Made by a program: the position numbers and the translations under genes | DNA from: Nemertoderma westbladi | Taxonomy: Eukaryota > Xenacoelomorpha > Nemertodermatida > Nemertodermatidae | Assembly: GCA_032718475.1 (NCBI GenBank) | Contig: JAUCBJ010007797.1 | Coordinates: 1-30,149, forward strand | Reading direction: 5' to 3' | DNA: 30,149 nt | The notes under the pieces: generated by a model | Told to the model about the DNA's origin: nothing | Seen by the model: the letters and a program-made list of their open reading frames with translations, nothing else | Databases searched by the model: none | Part shown: piece after piece, positions 10,501 through 22,500 of the stretch | Position numbering within the stretch: the first letter of the stretch is position 1 | How the letters are laid out: each line of letters begins with the position of its first letter

Positions 10501-13500
10501 TCAGCCACCAACCTGTGGCTTCTGTTGCTCAACTCTATTATCTTACTGCCTTCTATCAGCCACCAACCTGTGGCTTCTGTTGTTCAACTCTATTATATTT
10601 CCCCTTCTATCAGCCACCAACCTGTGGCTTCTGTTGTTCAACTCTATTATCTTTCCCCTTCTATCAGCCACCAACCTGTGGCTTCTGTTGCTCAACTCTA
10701 TTATCTTACTGCCTTCTATCAGCCACCAACCTGTGGCTTCTGTTGTTCAACTCTATTATCTTTCCCCTTCTATCAGCCACCAACCTGTGGCTTCTGTTGT
10801 TCAACTCTATTATCTTACTGCCTTCTATCAGCCACCAACCTGTGGCTTCTGTTGCTCAACTCTATTATCTTACTGCCTTCTATCAGCTACCAACCTGTGG
10901 CTTATGTTGCTCAACTCTATTATCTTTCCCCTTCTATCAGCCACCAACCTGTGGCTTCTGTTGTTCAACTCTATTATATTTCCCCTTCTATCAGCCACCA
11001 ACCTGTGGCTTCTGTTGTTCAACTCTATCATCTTTCCCCTTCTATCAGCCACCAACCTGTGGCTTCTGTTGCTCAACTCTATTATCTTACTGCCTTCTAT
11101 CAGCTACCAACCTGTGGCTTCTGTTGTTCAACTCTATTATCTTTCCCCTTCTATCAGCCACCAACCTGTGGCTTATGTTGCTCAACTCTATTGTCTTACT
11201 GCCTTCTATCAGCCACCAACCTGTGGCTTCTGTTGTTCAACTCTATTATCTTTCCCCTTCTATCAGCCACCAACCTGTGGCTTATGTTGCTCAACTCTAT
11301 TATCTTTCCCCTTCTATCAGCCACCAACCTGTGGCTTCTGTTGTTCAACTCTATTATATTTCCCCTTCTATCAGCCACCAACCTGTGGCTTCTGTTGTTC
11401 AACTCTATTATCTTTCCCCTTCTATCAGCCACCAACCTGTGGCTTCTGTTGCTCAACTCTATTATCTTTCCCCTTCTATCAGCCACCAACCTGTGGCTTC
11501 TGTTGTTCAACTCTATTATATTTCCCCTTCTATCAGCCACCAACCTGTGGCTTCTGTTGTTCAACTCTATTATCTTACTGCCTTCTATCAGCCACCAACC
11601 TGTGGCTTCTGTTGCTCAACTCTATTATCTTACTGCCTTCTATCAGCCACCAATCTGTGGCTTCTGTTGCTCAACTCTATTATCTTACTGCCTTCTATCA
11701 GCCACCAACCTGTGGCTTCTGTTGCTCAACTCTATTATCTTTCTGCCTTTTATCAGCCACCAACCTGTGGCTTCTGTTGCTCAACTCTATTATCTTTCTG
11801 CCTTTTATCAGCCACCAACCTGTGGCTTCTGTTGCTCAACTCTATTATCTTACTGCCTTCTATCAGCCACCAATCTGTGGCTTCTGTTGCTCAACTCTAT
11901 TATCTTACTGCCTTCTATCAGCCACCAACCTGTGGCTTCTGTTGCTCAACTCTATTATCTTTCTGCCTTTTATCAGCCACCAACCTGTGGCTTCTGTTGC
12001 TCAACTCTATTATCTTACTGCCTTCTATCAGCCACCAACCTGTGGCTTCTGTTGTTCAACTCTATTATCTTACTGCCTTCTATCAGCTACCAACCTGTGG
12101 CTTCTGTTGTTCAACTCTATTATATTTCCCCTTCTATCAGCAACCAACCTGTGGCTTCTGTTGTTCAACTCTATCATCTTTCCCCTTCTATCAGCCACCA
12201 ACCTGTGGCTTCTGTTGCTCAACTCTATTATCTTACTGCCTTCTATCAGCCACCAACCTGTGGCTTCTGTTGTTCAACTCTATTATATTTCCCCTTCTAT
12301 CAGCCACCAACCTGTGGCTTCTGTTGCTCAACTCTATTATCTTTCCCCTTCTATCAGCCACCAACCTGTGGCTTCTGTTGCTCAACTCTATTATCTTACT
12401 GCCTTCTATCAGCCACCAACCTGTGGCTTATGTTGCTCAACTCTATTATCTTTCCCCTTCTATCAGCCACCAACCTGTGGCTTCTGTTGTTCAACTCTAT
12501 TATATTTCCCCTTCTATCAGCCACCAACCTGTGGCTTCTGTTGTTCAACTCTATCATCTTTCCCCTTCTATCAGCCACCAACCTGTGGCTTCTGTTGCTC
12601 AACTCTATTATCTTACTGCCTTCTATCAGCTACCAACCTGTGGCTTCTGTTGTTCAACTCTATTATCTTTCCCCTTCTATCAGCCACCAACCTGTGGCTT
12701 ATGTTGCTCAACTCTATTATCTTACTGCCTTCTATCAGCCACCAACCTGTGGCTTCTGTTGTTCAACTCTATTATCTTTCCCCTTCTATCAGCCACCAAC
12801 CTGTGGCTTATGTTGCTCAACTCTATTATCTTTCCCCTTCTATCAGCCACCAACCTGTGGCTTCTGTTGTTCAACTCTATTATATTTCCCCTTCTATCAG
12901 CCACCAACCTGTGGCTTCTGTTGTTCAACTCTATTATCTTTCCCCTTCTATCAGCCACCAACCTGTGGCTTATGTTGCTCAACTCTATTATCTTTCCCCT
13001 TCTATCAGCCACCAACCTGTGGCTTCTGTTGTTCAACTCTATTATATTTCCCCTTCTATCAGCCACCAACCTGTGGCTTCTGTTGTTCAACTCTATTATC
13101 TTACTGCCTTCTATCAGCCACCAACCTGTGGCTTCTGTTGTTCAACTCTATTATCTTCCCCCTTCTATCAGCCACCAACCTGTGGCTTATGTTGCTCAAC
13201 TCTATTATCTTTCCCCTTCTATCAGCCACCAACCTGTGGCTTCTGTTGTTCAACTCTATTATATTTCCCCTTCTATCAGCCACCAACCTGTGGCTTCTGT
13301 TGTTCAACTCTATTATCTTACTGCCTTCTATCAGCCACCAACCTGTGGCTTCTGTTGCTCAACTCTATTATCTTACTGCCTTCTATCAGCCACCAATCTG
13401 TGGCTTCTGTTGCTCAACTCTATTATCTTACTGCCTTCTATCAGCCACCAACCTGTGGCTTCTGTTGCTCAACTCTATTATCTTTCTGCCTTTTATCAGC

Positions 13501-16500
13501 CACCAACCTGTGGCTTCTGTTGCTCAACTCTATTATCTTTCTGCCTTTTATCAGCCACCAACCTGTATTTTCTTTCTGCCACTCATCCTCATCCTTTGCT
13601 TTCTCCATATCGTGGATCCGTTTCCGCAATGCGTACTCCGTCGCTTGTCTCTGAGCTTCTACATCGTTTGCCGTTTTCGCTATCGTTGCCTTTACGGCTT
13701 CCCGCAGCGTTTTGGACGCCTTCATCTCAGCATCTGCGCGGGATTTGTTGTACCTGGAATAATAAATGTATCATAATTGAGAATAAATACATTATTCCCT
13801 GAGTGTAAGAAAATTCGCATTCACACCATTTATCACTAAGCAAAAACTAATAGGAATAACACAAACTCAGGTGATCACATGAAAATTATAAAATTTAAAG
13901 TGAATAGCGCGGACTGAAGCGCGGACATTCAAAGCGCGGACATTCAAAGCGCGGACATTCAAAGCGCGGACATTCAAAGCTGGTGATTGATTGACATCTG
14001 GTGGGAATATTAAATTATTGCATGATGTATATTTTTTGCAAGGTGTCATTATCACCATTTTCACTGGAAATTAATTAATTGGAAATAATAAACCTAACAG
14101 CCTAACATCATAGCAATTTGTAGCAGGCCAATAACAACTAAACTAAATCATATCTATATACAAAACAAAGCGATCTATAATTATTTAGAGGTTAGTAAAC
14201 AATCGATTTCTAGACACTAAACTACAGTAAACGACCTCTTTGAACCTCACTAACCAACATGCTCAACAACTCACCTGCTAAATTCGTGCCATTCCTGTGG
14301 AGTAACACTTCCTTTTGGAGTTCTTGTAGAATTATAAATGAAACATATCTCAGGGTCGTCTTCAGTTAGGTCCCGTTGTTCCGTATCAATATCCAAAGCA
14401 ATGTTCTTGTATAAGAGATCTCGGTTCACTTGTTCTCTCGCCTCTTCCAGTCTGTTTGGATTAAATTAATAAACAAAAGAACCATTAACCCTATTAGTAC
14501 AGGGCTATTTTACGTAAACGTCTGATGTTTTGTTTGTACGTAGGTATCACTTGTCTGAATCCGACCGAAAAAAAAAATTTCGAAAAAATGTACTGGGGTG
14601 GTTATATTGCAGCACCAAAATTACAAGTAGTGCACAATTTTCACAAAATTTGAAAGTTACATTTTCGGCTAATTATTTTTCACTACAGGTTTTTTGGGGT
14701 GCAAAATACATTGGAAAATATTTAAAAATGATATGATTACTATAAATGGCTGTTTAGTCCTCTCTGCGCAGGAAAAAAAATGAAAAAAACAAGTAACCAG
14801 CACTTTTCAGTTAGAACGCAAAATTTTTAATTCACATTATGCTATAAATTCACATTTTCAGGTTTTCGAGGGCGCTGATTCTAATGGAATACATTTCTAA
14901 TATGCCAGATCATTGCTACTTGTATTTTTCGGCGTAATTTGGCAAATTTTGGTGCTAGCACCAAATTTCGTACCCATCACAAAAAAGTACAAGTTTGCGA
15001 TGTCCAGTGCTGTTTTTATTGATTCCATCGGATTCAGGACCCTCATAAACCCGTATAACGCAAGAAACAAGGTGATACTATCTACTTATCTATTTGCATA
15101 TTTTCCAAAATTTGGTGCTGGCACAACAATTTTCACCCACCGGCGAAAAATACAAGTTTGAGAACGCTTATGAAATTTTTACTGATTCCATTGAATACAG
15201 AACCATCACAAACCCGTATAACGCAAGAAACAAGGTGACACAATCAATTGATATATTTGATGGTTTTCAAAATTTGGTGCTAGCACAACATTTTGCACCC
15301 ACATCCGAAAAATACAAGTTTGAGATGTCTAGTTCGATAATTATATTTTCCATTGAATTCAGAACAGCCATAAACCTCTAAAACGCAAGAAATAAATTGT
15401 CACAAGCAATTTTATATATTGAATGGATTTTCAAAATTTCGTGCTAGCACCAAAATTTGCACACAGCACCGAAAAATACAAGTTTGATACGCTTGGTGCA
15501 ACTCGTATATATCCAGAACCCCAAAAAACCCCAATTGCGTATAAAACAAGTTTCAAACAATCAATTTACAAAATTGACTTATTTCAAAAATTGGTGCTGG
15601 CACCAAAATTTGGCACCCATCGAAAAAAACAAGTTTGAAATTTCTAAATCAATTTATATGAATTCCATCCAATTTCTAACACCAAAAAACCGGTGTAAAT
15701 CAAAAATAGAAATGTTACAATTCATAATTAATGAAATGTAATTTTCAAAAAACGTCTCAAAAAAAGTGCCAAAAGTAGGGTTAAAAAATGGTGCTATAAC
15801 TCGAAAAGTACCCAATATTTTTGAAAACGGTTTTCACTATCATGAAGAAAATTGATTTTTAGGAAAAGTCATAAAATTTCAGATTCCCAACTGCGTTTGT
15901 TTCAGAATTATAATAAAAAAACCACGGGAAGGGTCATTCATATTGACCCCCCCCCCCCCGGGTTTAATAGGGTTAAATTTGTACCATTGTATGAGGGCAC
16001 GTGTCTACTAAATAATTAATTAAGCCTATGAATAATCGCAATGGTGTATATATTTTCATAGAGTTTAATTTTTATATACTATACCTGCAAAGTTGTTCGA
16101 AGCTTTCAGCGCACTTCTGTTGAAGAGCTTTCTTTGCTCCTTCAATGACTTTCACCTCATTCCGTAGCTCTTCCTCAACAAGGTCGTCTACAAGGTCAAT
16201 GTCTCGTCTTCCATCTCTCACAGTTAGGTTGTCCTGGGCAACGTCTAATGGCAACGCCTAGATGGGTCGATATTTTGATGATTAATTAGTTTCATTGCCA
16301 CTCAATGGTATGTGAGATTAGTTTACACTAAACAGCTCCACCCACTGTAGTTAACAGACACAATGTATAGGATATTGTTCACACTAAACTGCTCCACCCA
16401 CTGTAGTTATCACACACCGTGGTTTGGGAGATTGTTCACACTAAACAGCTCCACCCACTGTAATTAACACACATCGTGGTATGGGAGATTGTTCACACTA

Positions 16501-19500
16501 AACTGCTCCACCCACTGTAGTTATCACACACCGTGGTTTGGGAGATTGTTCACACTAAACAGCTCCACCCACTGTAATTAACACACATCGTGGTATGGGA
16601 GATTGTTCACACTAAACTGCTCCACCCACTGTAGTTATCACACACCGTGGTTTGGGAGATTGTTCACACTAAACAGCTCCACCCACTGTAATTAACACAC
16701 ATCGTGGTATGGGAGATTGTTCACACTAAACTGCTCCACCCACTGTAGTTATCACACACCGTGGTTTGGGAGATTGTTCACACTAAACAGCTCCACCCAC
16801 TCCACCCACTGTAATTAACACACACCGCGGTTTGGGAGATTGTTCACACTAAACTGCTCCACCCACTGTAGTTATCACACACCGTGGTTTGGGAGATTCT
16901 TCACACTAAACTGCTCCACCCACTGTAGTTATCACACACCGTGGTTTGGGAGATTCTTCACACTAAACAGCTCCACCCACTCCACCCACTGTAATTAACA
17001 CACACCGCGGTTTGGGAGATTGTTCACACTAAACTGCTCCACCCACTGTAGTTATCACACACCGTGGTTTGGGAGATTCTTCACACTAAACTGCTCCACC
17101 CACTGTAGTTATCACACACCGTGGTTTGGGAGATTGTTCACACTAAACAGCTCCACCCACTGTAATTAACACACATCGTGGTATGGGAGATTGTTCACAC
17201 TAAACTGCTCCACCCACTGTAGTTATCACACACCGTGGTTTGGGAGATTGTTCACACTAAACTGCTCCACCCACTGTAGTTATCACACACCGTGGTTTGG
17301 GAGATTGTTCACACTAAACTGCTCCACCTACTGTAGTTAACACACAGCGTGGTATGGGAGATTGTTCACACTAAACTGCTCCACCCACTGTAGTTATCAC
17401 ACACCGTGGTTTGGGAGATTGTTCACACTAAACAGCTCCACCCACTGTAATTAACACACATCGTGGTATGGGAGATTGTTCACACTAAACTGCTCCACCC
17501 ACTGTAGTTATCACACACCGTGGTTTGGGAGATTGTTCACACTAAACAGCTCCACCCACTGTAATTAACACACATCGTGGTATGGGAGATTGTTCACACT
17601 AAACTGCTCCACCCACTGTAGTTATCACACACCGTGGTTTGGGAGATTGTTCACACTAAACAGCTCCACCCACTCCACCCACTGTAGTTATCACACACCG
17701 TGGTTTGGGAGATTGTTCACACTAAACAGCTCCACCCACTGTAATTAACACACATCGTGGTATGGGAGATTGTTCACACTAAACTGCTCCACCCACTGTA
17801 GTTATCACACACCGTGGTTTGGGAGATTGTTCACACTAAACTGCTCCACCTACTGTAGTTATCACACACCGTGGTTTGGGAGATTGTTCACACTAAACAG
17901 CTCCACCCACTCCACCCACTGTAGTTATCACACACCGTGGTTTGGGAGATTGTTCACACTAAACAGCTCCACCCACTGTAATTAACACACATCGTGGTAT
18001 GGGAGATTGTTCACACTAAACTGCTCCACCCACTGTAGTTATCACACACCGTGGTTTGGGAGATTGTTCACACTAAACAGCTCCACCCACTCCACCCACT
18101 GTAGTTATCACACACCGTGGTTTGGGAGATTGTTCACACTAAACAGCTCCACCCACTGTAGTTATCACACACCGTGGTTTGGGAGATTGTTCACACTAAA
18201 CAGCTCCACCCACTCCACCCACTGTAGTTATCACACACCGTGGTTTGGGAGATTGTTCACACTAAACAGCTCCACCCACTGTAATTAACACACATCGTGG
18301 TATGGGAGATTGTTCACACTAAACTGCTCCACCCACTGTAGTTATCACACACCGTGGTTTGGGAGATTGTTCACACTAAACAGCTCCACCCACTGTAATT
18401 AACACACATCGTGGTATGGGAGATTGTTCACACTAAACTGCTCCACCCACTGTAGTTATCACACACCGCGGTTTGGGAGATTGTTCACACTAAACAGCTC
18501 CACCCACTGTAATTAACACACAGCGTGGTTTGGGAGATTGTTCACACTAAACAGCTCCACCCACTGTAATTAACACACATCGTGGTATGGGAGATTGTTC
18601 ACACTAAACTGCTCCACCCACTGTAGTTATCACACACCGTGGTTTGGGAGATTGTTCACACTAAACAGCTCCACCCACTGTAATTAACACACAGCGGGGT
18701 TTGGGAGATTGTTCACACTAAACTGCTCCACCCACTGTAGTTATCACACACCGTGGTTTGGGAGATTGTTCACACTAAACAGCTCCACCCACTGTAATTA
18801 ACACACAGCGGGGTTTGGGAGATTGTTCACACTAAACAGCTCCACCCACTGTAATTAACACACACCGCGGTTTGGGAGATTGTTCACACTAAACAGCTCC
18901 ACCCACTGTAATTAACACACACCGCGGTTTGGGAGATTGTTCACACTAAACAGCTCCACCCACTGTAATTAACACACAGCGGGGTTTGGGAGATTGTTCA
19001 CACTAAACAGCTCCACCCACTGTAATTAACACACAGCGGGGTTTGGGAGATTGTTCACACTAAACTGCTCCACCCACTGTAATTAACACACAGCGGGGTT
19101 TGGGAGATTGTTCACACTAAACTGCTCCACCCACTGTAATTAACACACACCGCGGTTTGGGAGATTGTTCACACTAAACAGCTCCACCCACTGTAATTAA
19201 CACACAGCGGGGTTTGGGAGATTGTTCACACTAAACAGCTCCACCCACTGTAATTAACACACACCGCGGTTTGGGAGATTGTTCACACTAAACAGCTCCA
19301 CCCACTGTAATTAACACACAGCGGGGTTTGGGAGATTGTTCACACTAAACAGCTCCACCCACTGTAATTAACACACAGCGGGGTTTGGGAGATTGTTCAC
19401 ACTAAACTGCTCCACCCACTGTAATTAACACACAGCGGGGTTTGGGAGATTGTTCACACTAAACTGCTCCACCCACTGTAGTTATCACACACCGTGGTTT

Positions 19501-22500
19501 GGGAGATTGTTCACACTAAACAGCTCCACCCACTGTAATTAACACACATCGTGGTATGGGAGATTGTTCACACTAAACTGCTCCACCCACTGTAGTTATC
19601 ACACACCGTGGTTTGGGAGATTGTTCACACTAAACAGCTCCACCCACTGTAATTAACACACACCGCGGTTTGGGAGATTGTTCACAGTAAACTTCTCCAC
19701 CCACTGTAGTTAACACACACCGTGGTTTGGGAGATTGTTCACACTAAACTGCTCCACCTACTGTAGTTAGCACACAGGGGGTTTGGGAGATTGTTCACAC
19801 TAAACTGCTCCACCCACTGCAGTTAACAAAAACCATGGTATGGGAGATTGTTCACACTAAGCAGCTCCACCCACTGCAGTTAACAAAAACCATGGTATGG
19901 GAGATTGTTCACACTAAACTGCTCCACCCACTGTAGTTATCACACACCGTGGTTTGGGAGATTGTTCACACTAAACTGCTCCACCTACTGTAGTTAACAC
20001 ACAGCGTGGTATGGGAGATTGTTCACACTAAACTGCTCCACCCACTGTAGTTAACACACACCGCGGCTAGGGAGATTGTTCACAGTAAACTTCTCCACCC
20101 ACTGTAGTTAACACACACCGTGGTTTGGGAGATTGTTCACACTAAACTGCTCCACCTACTGTAGTTAGCACACAGGGGGTTTGGGAGATTGTTCACACTA
20201 AACTGCTCCACCCACTGTAGTTAACACACACCGTGGTTTGGGAGATTGTTCTCACTAAACTGCTCCACCTACTGTAGTTAGCACACAGGGGGTTTGGGAG
20301 ATTGTTCACACTAAACTGCTCCACCCACTGCAGTTAACAAAAACCATGGTATGGGAGATTGTTCACACTAAGCAGCTCCACCCACTGCAGTTAACAAAAA
20401 CCATGGTATGGGAGATTGTTCACACTAAACTGCTCCACCCACTGTAGTTATCACACACCGTGGTTTGGGAGATTGTTCACACTAAACTGCTCCACCTACT
20501 GTAGTTAACACACAGCGTGGTATGGGAGATTGTTCACACTAAACTGCTCCACCCACTGTAATTAACACACACCGTGGTTTGGGAGATTGTTCACACTAAA
20601 CTGCTCCACCTACTGTAGTTAGCACACAGGGGGTTTGGGAGATTGTTCACACTAAACTGCTCCACCCACTGCAGTTAACAAAAACCATGGTATGGGAGAT
20701 TGTTCACACTAAGCAGCTCCACCCACTGCAGTTAACAAAAACCATGGTATGGGAGATTGTTCACACTAAACTGCTCCACCCACTGTAGTTATCACACACC
20801 GTGGTTTGGGAGATTGTTCACACTAAACTGCTCCACCTACTGTAGTTAACACACAGCGTGGTATGGGAGATTGTTCACACTAAACTGCTCCATCCACTGC
20901 AGTTATCACACACCGTGGTTTGGGAGATTGTTCACACTAAACAGCTCCACCCACTGTAATTAACACACATCGTGGTATGGGAGATTGTTCACACTAAACT
21001 GCTCCACCCACTGTAGTTATCACACACCGTGGTTTGGGAGATTGTTCACACTAAACTGCTCTAACAAATGTAGTTAACACACACCATGTATAGGAGATTG
21101 TTCACACTAAACTGCTCCATCCACTGTAGTTAACACACAGCGGGGTTTGGGAGATTGTTCACACTAAACTGCTCCACCCACTGTAATTAACACACAGCGT
21201 GGTATGGGAGATTGTTCACACTAAACTGCTCCATCCACTGCAGTTATCACACACCGTGGTTTGGGAGATTGTTCACACTAAACAGCTCCACCCACTGTAA
21301 TTAACACACATCGTGGTATGGGAGATTGTTCACACTAAACTGCTCCACCCACTGTAGGTAACACACAGCGTGGTATGGGAGATTGTTCACACTAAACTGC
21401 TCCACCCACTGTAGTTATCACACACCGTGGTTTGGGAGATTGTTCACACTAAACAGCTCCACCCACTGTAATTAACACACATCATGGTATGGGAGATTGT
21501 TCACACTAAACTGCTCCACCCACTGTAATTAACACCTATCATGTATAGGATATTGTTCACACTAAACTGCTCCACCCACTGTAATTAACATCACACCGTG
21601 GTTCGGGAGATTGTTCACACTAAACTGCTCCACCCACTGTAATTAACATCACACCATGGTTCGGGAGATTGTTCACACTAAACTGCTCCACCCACTGTAG
21701 GTAACACACAGCGTGGTATGGGAGATTGTTCACACTAAACTGCTCCACCCACTGTAGGTAACACACAGCGTGGTATGGGAGATTGTTCACACTAAACTGC
21801 TCCACCCACTGTAGTTATCACACACCGTGGTTTGGGAGATTGTTCACACTAAACAGCTCCACCCACTGTAATTAACACACATCATGGTATGGGAGATTGT
21901 TCACACTAAACTGCTCCACCCACTGTAATTAACACCTATCATGTATAGGATATTGTTCACACTAAACTGCTCCACCCACTGTAATTAACATCACACCGTG
22001 GTTCGGGAGATTGTTCACACTAAACTGCTCCACCCACTGTAATTAACATCACACCATGGTTCGGGAGATTGTTCACACTAAACTGCTCCACCCACTGTAG
22101 TTATCACACACCGTGGTTTGGGAGATTGTTCACACTAAACAGCTCCACCCACTGTAATTAACACACATCATGGTATGGGAGATTGTTCACACTAAACTGC
22201 TCCACCCACTGTAATTAACACCTATCATGTATAGGATATTGTTCACACTAAACTGCTCCACCCACTGTAATTAACATCACACCGTGGTTCGGGAGATTGT
22301 TCACACTAAACTGCTCCACCCACTGTAATTAACATCACACCATGGTTCGGGAGATTGTTCACACTAAACTGCTCCACCCACTGTAATTAACACACACCGT
22401 GGTTCGGGAGATTGTTCACACTAAACTGCTCCACCCACTGTAATTAACATCACACCATGGTTCGGGAGATTGTTCACACTAAACTGCTCCACCCACTGTA

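Larger units (their letters stand above)
14452..16084. other. TEKT2 intron 3, mostly one inserted element
   Basis: A 1633-bp intron with donor GTATAG and acceptor TCCAAACAG. The piggyBac-like element at 14485-15976 makes up about 1.49 kb of it; the flanks are about 33 and 108 bases of AT-rich unique sequence. Without the insertion the intron would be about 150 bp. Confidence 0.8.

Noticed and set aside
9510-13307. Minus-strand frames of 68-122 codons with an 18-residue repeat (RSHRLVADRRG-type)
   Set aside because: They arise wherever 54-bp units follow each other (54 is divisible by 3) and end when a 55-bp unit shifts frame; they lie wholly in an intron.
13441-13562. Extension of exon 5 into the repeat
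   Set aside because: The frame can be read on for ~40 codons to a TGA, but the tektin alignment across to exon 6 fits exactly with the donor at 13562, so the extension is intronic.
4722-13802. Three overlapping + strand open frames of ~2900-3000 codons across the intron 5 array
   Set aside because: The 54/55-bp unit has no stop in any + frame, so all three frames stay open; the frames run through antisense of a confirmed tektin exon, consist only of satellite translation and have no recognisable domain. Few private mutations exist, so lack of stops is not evidence of selection.
17770-21805. 19-residue repeat frames in the 57-bp array (TPWFGRLFTLN-type)
   Set aside because: A 57-bp unit keeps frame automatically; frames begin and end with unit variants and have no gene signals.
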